Translations under genes and position numbers: made by a program
The notes under the pieces: model-generated
Databases searched by the model: none
What the model was told of the DNA's origin: nothing
The model's input: only the letters and a program-made list of their open reading frames with translations
In this document: positions 1 to 8,891 of the stretch, piece after piece
Numbering within the stretch: the first letter of the stretch is position 1
Layout: every line of letters starts with the position of its first letter
Origin: Mycobacterium europaeum
Lineage (GTDB): Bacteria; Actinomycetota; Actinomycetes; Mycobacteriales; Mycobacteriaceae
DNA length: 64,000 bases
Assembly: GCF_002102155.1 (NCBI RefSeq)
Contig: NZ_LQOU01000021.1
Coordinates: forward strand, 124,001-188,000
Direction: 5' to 3'

Positions 1-2
1 GG

Positions 3-47
3 GAAGCCGTGGTGAACCAGCTGCGTCCCCCTTCCGTGTCCAGCTGA
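3..47 (+). CDS. Possible 3' tail of an upstream gene (partial)
   Basis: One forward frame is open from the window edge to a TGA at 45-47 and reads EAVVNQLRPPSVSS. It sits 32 bp ahead of the methyltransferase start and on the same strand, so it could be the end of the preceding gene. Fourteen codons are too few to identify it; it could also be chance. Confidence 0.25.
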   Translation, partial: EAVVNQLRPPSVSS

Positions 48-79
48 ATGGCCCCGATTCAGAAAGGCGCGTAGCCGGC

Positions 80-946
80 ATGGCAGAGAACCTGACGCCG
101 CACTTCGAGGACGTCCAGGCGCACTACGACCTGTCCGACGACTTCTTCCGGCTGTTCCTCGACCCCACCATGACGTACAGCTGCGCGTACTTCGACCGTA
201 TGCGCGACATCCCGCTCGAAGAGGCGCAGCTGCGCAAGATGGACCTGGCGCTGGGAAAGCTGGGCCTGCGGCCCGGGATGACGCTGTTGGACGTCGGCTG
301 CGGGTGGGGCGGCACGATGCGCCGCGCGCTGGAGAAGTACGACGTGGACGTCGTCGGGCTGACGTTGTCCGAGCACCAGGCCGCGCACGTGCAGAAGATG
401 TTCGACGCGATGACCACCCCGCACAGCCGGCGGGTGCTGCTGCAGGGCTGGGAGCAATTCGACGAGCCCGTCGACCGGATCGTCTCCATCGGCGCGTTCG
501 AGCACTTCGGGTACGACCGCTACGACGATTTCTTCCAGATGGCCTACCGGGTCCTGCCCGACGACGGGGTGATGCTGCTGCACACCATCACCATGCTGAC
601 CCCGGAGCAGATCGCCGCCCGCGGCCTGCCGATGACCGAGAAGCAGGCCGGCTTCAACGACTTCATCGCCCGCGAGATCTTCCCGGGTGGTCAGTTGCCG
701 CCGATCGAGATGGTGGAGTTCCACGCGTCGAAGATGGGATTCAACCTGGCCCGCAGGCAGTCGCTGCAGCTGCACTACGCCCGCACGCTCGACCTGTGGG
801 CCGCGGCGCTCGAGGCGCACCACAGCGAGGCCGTGGCGATCCAGTCCGAAGAGGTCTACCAGCGGTACATGAGGTATCTGACCGGGTGCGCCGACGCATT
901 CCGGGACGGCTACATCGACATCAACCAGTTCACGCTGGCCAAGTAG
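80..946 (+). CDS. Mycolic acid cyclopropane/methoxy synthase family methyltransferase (CmaA/MmaA type)
   Basis: SAM-dependent methyltransferase that modifies double bonds of meromycolate chains carried on the FAS-II acyl carrier protein, in the cytoplasm. The 288-residue length is normal for the CmaA/MmaA/PcaA family. Visible hallmarks are the SAM-binding VGCGWGGTM loop near residues 72-80, the GLTLSEHQ segment, the QGWEQFDEPVDRIVSIGAFEH block around 121-141 (carbonate/active-site region) and the conserved C-terminal YLTGCADAFRDGYID. The N-terminus (MAENLTPHFEDVQAHYDLSD) matches the MmaA branch better than CmaA2 or UmaA as I remember them. Which of cis/trans-cyclopropanation, hydroxylation or O-methylation it performs cannot be read from sequence. 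The ATG at 80 is the natural family start. It converges on the SRPBCC gene. Confidence 0.93.
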   Translation: MAENLTPHFEDVQAHYDLSDDFFRLFLDPTMTYSCAYFDRMRDIPLEEAQLRKMDLALGKLGLRPGMTLLDVGCGWGGTMRRALEKYDVDVVGLTLSEHQAAHVQKMFDAMTTPHSRRVLLQGWEQFDEPVDRIVSIGAFEHFGYDRYDDFFQMAYRVLPDDGVMLLHTITMLTPEQIAARGLPMTEKQAGFNDFIAREIFPGGQLPPIEMVEFHASKMGFNLARRQSLQLHYARTLDLWAAALEAHHSEAVAIQSEEVYQRYMRYLTGCADAFRDGYIDINQFTLAK

Positions 947-964
947 GGACGGGGCTCACCGGCC

Positions 965-1399
965 CTACGACTCGACAAGGCGGCGCAGGTTTTTCAGGCT
1001 CTCGTCGAGTGAGCGGCCGACCCAGAAGGCCGCCACCCGGTCCGCGATCAGGCCCAGCAGGCCGCCCTCGGAGCTGTAGGCGAGCCGGAACGTCACGCGG
1101 GTTCGGCCGGGCCCGGCGTCGCGCAGGCGGAACCGCCCGCGCTGCGTCACGCCGGTGATGTTGATCCAGGCCAGGTCCCGCGCGGAATCGAACTCCACGA
1201 CCTCGGCGACGCCGCCGACCGGGATCGAGCCGATCTTCCACAGCACCGTGTAGCGGGCGCCCACCCGCACCGGACCTTCCGTCAGCGTCTCCCAGCGCTC
1301 CAGGTGCGGGAGAAACGACGGGTAGCGATCCGGGTCGCTGAGCACCGTCCACACGGTGTCGCGGTCGGCGTCGACGACGATCCGGCGTTCGACGCGCAT
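965..1399 (-). CDS. SRPBCC (START/polyketide-cyclase-like) family protein
   Basis: A 144-residue single-domain protein beginning MRVERRIVVDADRDTVW, the typical first strand and helix of the SRPBCC fold, which forms a deep hydrophobic ligand pocket. The middle and end (VEFDSARDLAWINITG, RTRVTFRLAYSSEGG, and a C-terminal helix) fit the family throughout. Its ATG overlaps the stop of the acyltransferase upstream (ATGA, four bases), so the two are translationally coupled and probably act on the same lipid or ligand. No catalytic residues can be assigned; lipid binding or transfer is the usual inference. Confidence 0.82.
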   Translation of the reverse strand: MRVERRIVVDADRDTVWTVLSDPDRYPSFLPHLERWETLTEGPVRVGARYTVLWKIGSIPVGGVAEVVEFDSARDLAWINITGVTQRGRFRLRDAGPGRTRVTFRLAYSSEGGLLGLIADRVAAFWVGRSLDESLKNLRRLVES

Positions 1400-2232
1400 C
1401 AGCCGATCACCGGGAATCGGCGTTGCGCGGCAAGCCGGTCCACGCCGGCCTGCAGGCTGGCGATCACCTGGTCGTACACCGCCTGGTCGTCGTCGCCCAC
1501 GGTGATCGGCTCCTGCACCTCGATGACGATCTTGGCGGGCAGCGGGATGTGCCCCAGCAGGTCGCCGACGTTGAGCCCCCACGGCGGCGCCAGCGAGATG
1601 GGCACGCTCTTGAGCCGGAGCACCTTGTCGAGCAGCAGCAGTTTGGCCAGCCACTGCGCGCGGCCGAGGAAGAGCGCGGTCTCCTGCCCGCCGACGCTGG
1701 CCACCGGGACGATCGGCACGCCGGTCTCGCGCGCGAGCCGCACGAACCCTTGGCGGCCACCGAAATCGACGACGTGCCGCTGCCAGGACGGGCGGAAGAC
1801 CTCGTAGTCGCCGCCCGGGTAGACCAGTACCGCGGCGCCGGATTCCAAAGCGAGCCGGGCGTTTTCGGGGCTGGCCGCCACGGTGCCGAACTTGCGCAGC
1901 CAGCGCAGCGGCGGGTACAGGGTGACCAGGTTGTGCGCCAGTTGGTAGAACGGGCGCTCCACACCGAAGTAGGAGCAGAACGCCAGGGTGAACACGAAGG
2001 TGTCGGGCGGGACGTTGCCGCCGCTGTGGTTGCCGACCAGCAGCACCGGCCCGTGCGGGGGGATGCGGTCGAGTCCGCGGACGTCGGCCCGGAAATAGAG
2101 CGAGGCCACCAGCCAGGTGGCCGGTAACTGGTCCCGGATGAAGTCGGGGTCGCGCTGGTCGAGGTCCGCCTTGGGCACCCGGTCGGCGATCTGCCTGCCC
2201 ACCCACCCGATGGCATCCGCGACTGTCGCCAT
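1399..2232 (-). CDS. PlsC/DGAT-like lysophospholipid acyltransferase family protein
   Basis: A 277-residue protein starting MATVADAIGWVGRQ. Residues around 65-80 read VLLVGNHSGGNVPPDTF, the catalytic-histidine block of glycerophospholipid acyltransferases in the variant form (HSGG followed by a later Asp instead of strict HX4D) that is common in mycobacterial homologues. A later VLVYPGGDYEVFRP segment matches the substrate-binding block (PEG-like) seen in DGAT-type members. No clear transmembrane helices beyond short hydrophobic stretches, so it is likely membrane-peripheral. It would transfer an acyl chain to a (lyso)phospholipid or other glycerol lipid; substrate unknown. First gene of a two-gene unit with the SRPBCC protein, divergent from recC. 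Confidence 0.8.
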   Translation of the reverse strand: MATVADAIGWVGRQIADRVPKADLDQRDPDFIRDQLPATWLVASLYFRADVRGLDRIPPHGPVLLVGNHSGGNVPPDTFVFTLAFCSYFGVERPFYQLAHNLVTLYPPLRWLRKFGTVAASPENARLALESGAAVLVYPGGDYEVFRPSWQRHVVDFGGRQGFVRLARETGVPIVPVASVGGQETALFLGRAQWLAKLLLLDKVLRLKSVPISLAPPWGLNVGDLLGHIPLPAKIVIEVQEPITVGDDDQAVYDQVIASLQAGVDRLAAQRRFPVIG

Positions 2233-2316
2233 GGTGTCAGCCTGGCACAGCGGAGCCCTCCGGTGGAGGGGCTTTCGTCGCCCGATGTCGGTGCGGGGGT
2301 CTATCGTTGCACCGCA

Positions 2317-5300
2317 ATGGCGCTTCATCTCCACCGTGCCGAACGCACCGATGTCCTTGCCGACGCTCTCGGGGCCCTGCTGGCCAATCCGCAAACCGAC
2401 CCGTTCGCCCAAGAGTTGGTGCTGGTTCCCGCGCGCGGCGTGGAACGTTGGCTCAGTCAACGGCTGTCGCACGTGCTCGGCCGTTCCCGGGGCGGCGACG
2501 GCGTGTGCGCGGGGGTGGCGTTTCGCAGTCCCGGCTCGCTGATCGCCGAGATCACCGGCGCCGCCGACGCCGATCCGTGGTCGCCGGACGCCCTCGCCTG
2601 GCCGCTGCTGGAGGCGATCGACGGCGCCCTGGACGAGCCCTGGTGCCGAACGCTGGCAACGCATTTGGGCCACTTCGACACGGGGCCCGAGGCGGAACTG
2701 CGCCGCGCCAGGCGCTATTCGGTGGCGCGGCGGCTGGCCGGATTGTTCGCCTCGTACGCAAGCCAGCGTCCGCAGTTGCTGGCCGACTGGCTGGGCGGTG
2801 CACCGGGCGACCTCGACCCCGACCTGGCCTGGCAGCCGGAACTGTGGCGCGCGGTGGCCGCCCTCGTCCGGGCCGATCCCCCACACATCCGCCATCGGCA
2901 CACGATCGCCCGGTTGCGGGAAGGCCCGGCCGACCTGCCCGCGCGGTTGTCGCTGTTCGGCCACACCCGGCTGTCGCGGACCGATGTGGAACTCCTCGAG
3001 GCGGTGTCGGACCACCACGACCTGCACCTGTGGCTGCCGCACCCCAGCGACCGGTTGTGGCGCGGGTTGACCGGTGTTCATGGCGTGGTGCGGCGTCGCG
3101 ACGACGACAGCAGGCGCGCGGCCCACCACCCGCTGCTGGAGACCCTCGCCCGCGACGTCCGCGAACTGCAACGCACCCTGCCGGCCCAACCGGCGACGGA
3201 TGAGTTCATCTGCGCCACAACAGCATCCGACACCCTGCTGGGCTGGCTGCAGTCCGACATCGCCGCCAACGCGGTCCGGCCGGCGGGCCGCACACCGTCG
3301 CCCACCGACCGCTCGGTGCAGGTGCACAGCTGCCACGGCGCGGGCCGGCAGGTCGGCGTGCTGCGCGAGGTGCTGCTCGGGCTGCTCGAAGACGACCCGA
3401 CGCTGGAGCCCCGCGACATCGTCGTGATGTGCCCCGACATCGAGACGTACGCCCCGTTGATCGTCGCCGCCTTCGGGCTGGGCGACCTGGCCGGAGAAGG
3501 CCACCCCGCGCACCGGCTGCGGGTGCGCCTGGCCGACCGGTCCCCCGCCCAGACCAACCCGCTGCTCGCGGTGGCCGGGCAGTTACTGGGCATCGCGGGG
3601 GGCCGCGCCACGGCCACCGAGGTGCTGAACCTGGCGCAGGCCCCGCCGGTGCGGGCCCGCTTCGGGTTCACCGACGACAACCTCGACTCGATGACGGCGT
3701 GGGTGCGGGAATCGGGCGTCCGGTGGGGCTTCGACAAGGAACAGCGGGCGCCCTACGGCCTGGACCACATCCTGCACAACACCTGGCGTTTCGGGCTCGA
3801 CCGCATCCTCACCGGCGTCGCGATGTCCGACGACTCGCGGGCCTGGCTGAACACCGCGCTGCCGCTCGACGACGTGGGCAGCAACAAGGTCGAATTGGCC
3901 GGGCGATTGGCCGAATACGTCTCCCGGTTGCAGGGCGCGGTCGAGTCGCTGGCCGGACCGCGGCCCCTGACCGAGTGGATCGACGCGCTCACCGGCGGGG
4001 TCGCCGCCCTCACCCGGGTGGGCGCCGGCGACGCGTGGCAAACCGGGCAGCTGCGCCATGAGTTCGCAAAAGTGTTGGAGCAGGCCGGCTCCCGCGACTC
4101 GACCATGATGCGCCTGCCCGACGTGCGAGCGCTGCTGGCCGGTCGCCTGGCCGGGCGGCCGACGCGCGCGAACTTCCGCACCGGCACGTTGACCGTCTGC
4201 ACCATGGTACCCATGCGTTCCGTTCCCCACCGGGTGGTGTGCCTGGTCGGACTTGACGACGGCGTCTTCCCCCGCTTCAACCGGCCCGACGGCGACGACG
4301 CGCTGGCACGGGCACCGATGACCGGCGAGCGCGACATCCGTTCGGAGGACAGACAGTTGCTGCTGGACGCGGTATGCGCGGCCACCGAGACCCTGGTGAT
4401 CACCTACACCGGCAACGACGAGCACACCGGCCATCCGCGGCCACCGGCGGTGCCGCTTTCCGAGCTGCTCGACGCGCTGGACCAGACGACGACCGAGCGC
4501 GTGCGCGAGCGCGTCGTCGTGCATCATCCGTTGCAGCCGTTCGATATTCGCAACGTCACCCCGGGCGAGCTCGTCGGAGGCCGGCCGTTCACCTTCGACC
4601 CCACCGCTCTGGTGGCCGCCGAGGCCGCCGCCGGCGACCGGCACGCCGGCCGCCCGTTCTTCGCCGACCCGCTGCCCGAGCCACCGCGCGACGACGTCGC
4701 CCTGGCCGATCTGCTCACCTTCTTCCGGGACCCGGTGAAGGGCTTCTTCCGCGCGCTGGACTACGCGCTGCCCTGGGAAGTCGAGGACCTCGACGACGAG
4801 ATGCCGGTCCAGATCGACAGTTTGGCGGAGTGGACCGTCGGCGATCGCATGCTGCGCGACATGCTGCGGGGTATGCACCCGGACACCGCCGCCAACGCAG
4901 AGTGGCGACGGGGCACGCTGCCGCCCGGCCGCCTGGGGATGCGCAAGGCCGTGGAGATCCGCGACCAGGCCGCCGATTTGGCGCGCACGGCGTTGCGGCA
5001 CCGCCAGGCCGACGCCGACGCCTACGACGTCGACGTGGACCTCAGCGCCGGGCGGCGGCTCACCGGCACCGTGACACCCGTCTTCGCCGAGCGCACGGTG
5101 TCGGTCACCTATTCCAAGCTGGGTGGCAAACACCTGATGGAGTCGTGGATTCCGCTGCTGGCCTTGAGCACCGCCATGCCGGGCCGCGGCTGGACGGCCC
5201 TGTGCATCGGCCGCGCCAGAACCGATCACCGCATCGAACAGCGGCTGCTGGGACCGCCGGCGGATCCCGGTGCGACGATCCGCGACCTGGTGCGCCTGTA

Positions 5301-5598
5301 CGACGCGGGCCGCCGAGAGCCGCTGCCGCTGCCGGTACGAACGTCGTTCGCCTGGGCCGACGCCCGCCACGGCGGCAGGGACCCGGTGCGGGCGGCCGGC
5401 TGGCGCTGGCAGTCACAGAACAACTTCCACGGCGAGGACGCCGAGCCCGCGCACGAAAAGGTCTGGGGCAAACGGGCGCCGCTCAGCGTCTTGCTCGGCG
5501 CGCCGCATCTCGGCGAGGAGTTCGCCGGGGAGGACTCCCGCCTCGGCGCGCTGGCGGCGCGGCTGTGGTTGCCGCTGCTGCGCTCGGAGGTGCGTTGA
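2317..5598 (+). CDS. recC: RecBCD enzyme subunit RecC
   Basis: Non-catalytic scaffold of the RecBCD helicase-nuclease, 1093 residues, close to the remembered M. tuberculosis length. I chose the ATG at 2317 because it gives the family N-terminus MALHLHRAERTDVLADAL; the frame is open further upstream (2263) without resemblance. Recognisable RecC segments include LVPARGVERWLSQRLS near residue 40, VQVHSCHGAGRQVGVLR near 335, the pseudo-helicase block and a C-terminal pseudo-nuclease region (DLLTFFRDPVKGFF). In E. coli this subunit splits the strands and reads Chi; in mycobacteria RecBCD mainly serves single-strand annealing while AdnAB handles recombination. Its TGA overlaps the recB ATG (TGATG). 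Confidence 0.95.
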   Translation: MALHLHRAERTDVLADALGALLANPQTDPFAQELVLVPARGVERWLSQRLSHVLGRSRGGDGVCAGVAFRSPGSLIAEITGAADADPWSPDALAWPLLEAIDGALDEPWCRTLATHLGHFDTGPEAELRRARRYSVARRLAGLFASYASQRPQLLADWLGGAPGDLDPDLAWQPELWRAVAALVRADPPHIRHRHTIARLREGPADLPARLSLFGHTRLSRTDVELLEAVSDHHDLHLWLPHPSDRLWRGLTGVHGVVRRRDDDSRRAAHHPLLETLARDVRELQRTLPAQPATDEFICATTASDTLLGWLQSDIAANAVRPAGRTPSPTDRSVQVHSCHGAGRQVGVLREVLLGLLEDDPTLEPRDIVVMCPDIETYAPLIVAAFGLGDLAGEGHPAHRLRVRLADRSPAQTNPLLAVAGQLLGIAGGRATATEVLNLAQAPPVRARFGFTDDNLDSMTAWVRESGVRWGFDKEQRAPYGLDHILHNTWRFGLDRILTGVAMSDDSRAWLNTALPLDDVGSNKVELAGRLAEYVSRLQGAVESLAGPRPLTEWIDALTGGVAALTRVGAGDAWQTGQLRHEFAKVLEQAGSRDSTMMRLPDVRALLAGRLAGRPTRANFRTGTLTVCTMVPMRSVPHRVVCLVGLDDGVFPRFNRPDGDDALARAPMTGERDIRSEDRQLLLDAVCAATETLVITYTGNDEHTGHPRPPAVPLSELLDALDQTTTERVRERVVVHHPLQPFDIRNVTPGELVGGRPFTFDPTALVAAEAAAGDRHAGRPFFADPLPEPPRDDVALADLLTFFRDPVKGFFRALDYALPWEVEDLDDEMPVQIDSLAEWTVGDRMLRDMLRGMHPDTAANAEWRRGTLPPGRLGMRKAVEIRDQAADLARTALRHRQADADAYDVDVDLSAGRRLTGTVTPVFAERTVSVTYSKLGGKHLMESWIPLLALSTAMPGRGWTALCIGRARTDHRIEQRLLGPPADPGATIRDLVRLYDAGRREPLPLPVRTSFAWADARHGGRDPVRAAGWRWQSQNNFHGEDAEPAHEKVWGKRAPLSVLLGAPHLGEEFAGEDSRLGALAARLWLPLLRSEVR

Positions 5599-8500
5599 TG
5601 GATCGGTTCGACCTGCTCGGCCCGCTGCCCGGGCCCGGACGCACTACGGTGCTCGAGGCCAGCGCCGGCACCGGAAAGACGTTCGCGCTGGCCGGTCTGG
5701 TCACCCGCTACCTCGCCGAGGGCCTGGCCACCCTCGACGAGATGCTGCTGATCACGTTCAGTCGCGCCGCCAGCCGTGAGCTGCGCGAACGGGTCCGCTC
5801 GCAGGTCTCGCAAACCGTTGCCGCGCTGTGCGATCCGGCGGCCGACGCCCCGAACGAGCTGGTGGCCCACCTGATGCGCGGCAGCGCCGCCGACCGCGAC
5901 CAGCGCTGCCGCAGGCTTCGGGACGCGCTGGCGGGATTCGACGCCGCCACCATCGCCACCACCCACGAGTTCTGCAGCATGGTGCTCAAATCCCTCGGCG
6001 TCGCCGGTGACACCGACGCCGGGGTGACGCTGGTCGAAAGCCTCGAGGACCTGCTCACCCAGATCGTCGACGACCTCTACCTCGCCCGGTTCGCATCGGA
6101 GCGCGACGACGCCGCGCTCAGTCACCCCGACGCGCTGGCGCTGGCCCGCGCGGTGGTCCGCGACCCGTGCGCCGAACTGCGGCCGCAACGGCCCGACGCG
6201 GATTCCGTTGCCGCGGTGCGGCTTCGCTTCGCCAACGATGTGCTCGACGAGCTGGAGCTGCGCAAGCACCGGCTCGCCGTCCTAGGTTACGACGACCTGC
6301 TGCGCAGGCTCGCCACCGCGCTGCGTGCGCAGGATTCCGATGCCGCCAACCGGATGCGGGCCCGCTGGCCGATCGTCATGGTCGACGAGTTCCAGGACAC
6401 CGATCCCATTCAATGGGAGGTCATCGGGCGCGCGTTCGGCGGTCACTCCACCGTGGTGCTCATCGGCGATCCCAAGCAGGCCATCTACGGCTTCCGCGGC
6501 GGCGACATCTACACCTACCTCGAGGCCGCCCGCACGGCCGGCGAGCGGCGCACGCTGGACGTCAATTGGCGCAGCGACACCGCGCTGGTCGAGCGTCTCC
6601 AGACCGTGCTGCGCGGGGCGGCGCTGGGTGATCCGGGCATCGTCGTGGGCGCGGTGGAAACCCGCCTCGTCGGGCACCGGCTGGCCGGCGCGCCGCGCAA
6701 CGCGCCGTTTCGACTGCGGCTGGTCAACCGGTCCCTGTTCGGTGTCGACCAGTCGAGAACCATTCCGATGTCGGAGCTTCGCCGCTTCATCACCGCCGAC
6801 CTGGCCGCCGACATCGGCGCCCTGCGGGCCGCCGGCGCCACGTTCGACGGTGTCCCGGTCGAGCCGGGTCACGTGGCGGTGATCGTGGAGAAGGGTGAGG
6901 ATGCCCGGGCGTGCCAGAGCGCCCTGATCCAGGCCGGGATTCCCGCCGTCTACACCGGCGACGCGGATGTGTTCCTGTCCCAGGCCGCCGAGGATTGGCT
7001 GTGCCTGCTCAACGCGTTCGATCAGACCCACCGCAGCGGGATGGTGCGGGCCGCCGCGGCGACGGTGTTCTTCGGCAGGCTGGCCGACGCGTTGGCCGCC
7101 GGGGGCGACAAGCTCACCGACGAGGTGGCCGCCACCTTGCGGGACTGGTCCGGCCAGCTGCGCGAGCGCGGGCCGGCGGCGGTGTTCGAGGCGGCGCAGT
7201 TGGCCGGGATGGGCCGGCGCGTGCTCGCGGAGCAGGGCGGCGAGCGCACGATGACCGACCTCGCCCACATCGCCCAACTGCTGCACGACGTTTCGCACCG
7301 GGAGCGGCTGGCCCTGCCGGCCCTGCGCGATTGGCTCCGCCGGCAATGCGCCGAGCGCAGCAGCTCGTCCGGGGGTGCCCCGGAACGCAATCGCCGCATC
7401 GACAGCGACTCCGCCGCGGTACAGGTCATGACCGTGTGGGGGGCCAAGGGCCTGCAGTTCCCGATCGTGTACCTGCCGTTCGCGTTCAACCGGCACGTCT
7501 TCATCGACGACATCCCGATGTTTCACGACGACGCCGGTGTCCGCTGCCTGCACATCGGCGGCCCGCAGAGTCCGGACCTGGCCGAGACCGAGCGGTTCAG
7601 CCGGGCCGAGGCGGCGCGCAACGACATCCGGCTGACCTATGTCGCGCTGACCCGGGCACAGTCGCAGGTGGTGGCCTGGTGGGCGCCGTCCTGGGACGAA
7701 CCCAACGGCGGGTTGTCGCGGCTGATGCGGGGCCGGCGCCTCGGCGAGGCCGTGGTGCCCGACCGCTGCGATCCGAAGACGATCTCCGACGAGCAAGCGC
7801 GGGCCTGCTTCGGCGCCTGGGAGGCCGCGGGCGGCCCGGTGATCGAGGAGGCCGCCGTCGCCGCCGTGCCCGTGCCCGCCGGGACGGCGCCGCCGAACAA
7901 CCTGGCGGTGAGGCACTTTCACCGTGTCATCGATACCACCTGGCGGCGCACGTCGTACTCGGCGCTGATCCGCGACGTCGATCAGCCCGCCTTCGGTAGC
8001 GAACCGGAGGCCGGCGCTCGCGACGACGAGGTCGAGGTGACCCCGGCGGCGATCCCGTCGGCCGTCGGCGCGGACGTCCCCTCCCCGATGGCCGACCTGC
8101 CGGCGGGTGCGACGTTCGGGTCGTTGGTGCACGCCGTGCTGGAGAGCGCCGACCCGCTCGCCCCGGACCTGGCGGCCGAGCTGGAAGCGCAGATCCGGAC
8201 GCATTCGGCATGGTGGCCGGTCGACGCCGATCCCGCGGTGCTGGCCTCGGCGCTGGTGCCGATGCACGACACGGTGCTGGGGCCCTTGGCTCCCGGTGTC
8301 ACCTTGCGGCAGATCGCGCTCCCGGATCGACTGCGCGAGTTGGCCTTCGAGATCCCCCTGGCGGGCGGCGACATCCGTGGGGAAGTGACCGACATCCGGC
8401 TCTCCGACATCGGCGATCTGTTGGGCCGATACCTTCCCCCGGACGATCCCCTGGCCGGTTACGCCGACCGGTTGAGGTCCGACGGGCTGGGCCGCCAGCC

Positions 8501-8891
8501 GCTGCGCGGTTACCTGTCCGGGTCGATCGACGCCGTGCTGCGGTTGCCGGGGCAGCGCTACCTCGTTGTCGACTACAAGACCAATCTGCTGGGTGACACC
8601 GCGGCCGACTACAGTTTCGGATCGCTGACCGAGGCGATGTTGCACTCCGACTATCCGCTGCAGGCGCTGTTGTATCTGGTTGTGCTCCACCGCTTCCTGC
8701 GGTGGCGCCAGTCCGGTTACGACCCCGGGCGGCACCTGGGCGGAGTGCTGTACCTGTTCGTGCGTGGCATGTGCGGCGCCGCCACACCCGCGCCGGACGG
8801 CCAGCCCTGCGGGGTGTTCAGCTGGGGCCCGCCGGCCGAGCTGGCGGTCGCGCTGTCCGATCTGCTCGATGACGGGCCGCGCGCCGCATGA
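5598..8891 (+). CDS. recB: RecBCD enzyme subunit RecB (helicase-nuclease)
   Basis: A 1097-residue UvrD-type 3'-5' helicase fused to a C-terminal nuclease. Seen in order: Walker A in VLEASAGTGKTFALAGL (residues about 17-33), motif Ia-like LITFSRAASRELRERV, Walker B VDEFQDTDPIQWE near 263, GDPKQAIYGFRGGD, and motif VI LTYVALTRAQSQVV near 683. The nuclease site is VVDYKTN close to residue 992, with the preceding SIDAVLRL strand supplying the acidic ligand. All catalytic residues of helicase and nuclease appear intact. It starts in the recC stop and its stop overlaps the recD ATG, so the three subunits are coupled in the order C-B-D. Confidence 0.96.
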   Translation: MDRFDLLGPLPGPGRTTVLEASAGTGKTFALAGLVTRYLAEGLATLDEMLLITFSRAASRELRERVRSQVSQTVAALCDPAADAPNELVAHLMRGSAADRDQRCRRLRDALAGFDAATIATTHEFCSMVLKSLGVAGDTDAGVTLVESLEDLLTQIVDDLYLARFASERDDAALSHPDALALARAVVRDPCAELRPQRPDADSVAAVRLRFANDVLDELELRKHRLAVLGYDDLLRRLATALRAQDSDAANRMRARWPIVMVDEFQDTDPIQWEVIGRAFGGHSTVVLIGDPKQAIYGFRGGDIYTYLEAARTAGERRTLDVNWRSDTALVERLQTVLRGAALGDPGIVVGAVETRLVGHRLAGAPRNAPFRLRLVNRSLFGVDQSRTIPMSELRRFITADLAADIGALRAAGATFDGVPVEPGHVAVIVEKGEDARACQSALIQAGIPAVYTGDADVFLSQAAEDWLCLLNAFDQTHRSGMVRAAAATVFFGRLADALAAGGDKLTDEVAATLRDWSGQLRERGPAAVFEAAQLAGMGRRVLAEQGGERTMTDLAHIAQLLHDVSHRERLALPALRDWLRRQCAERSSSSGGAPERNRRIDSDSAAVQVMTVWGAKGLQFPIVYLPFAFNRHVFIDDIPMFHDDAGVRCLHIGGPQSPDLAETERFSRAEAARNDIRLTYVALTRAQSQVVAWWAPSWDEPNGGLSRLMRGRRLGEAVVPDRCDPKTISDEQARACFGAWEAAGGPVIEEAAVAAVPVPAGTAPPNNLAVRHFHRVIDTTWRRTSYSALIRDVDQPAFGSEPEAGARDDEVEVTPAAIPSAVGADVPSPMADLPAGATFGSLVHAVLESADPLAPDLAAELEAQIRTHSAWWPVDADPAVLASALVPMHDTVLGPLAPGVTLRQIALPDRLRELAFEIPLAGGDIRGEVTDIRLSDIGDLLGRYLPPDDPLAGYADRLRSDGLGRQPLRGYLSGSIDAVLRLPGQRYLVVDYKTNLLGDTAADYSFGSLTEAMLHSDYPLQALLYLVVLHRFLRWRQSGYDPGRHLGGVLYLFVRGMCGAATPAPDGQPCGVFSWGPPAELAVALSDLLDDGPRAA

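Noticed and set aside
6282..8735. Long opposite-strand frame over recB
   Set aside because: Same GC-skew shadow pattern; the forward frame carries every RecB motif.
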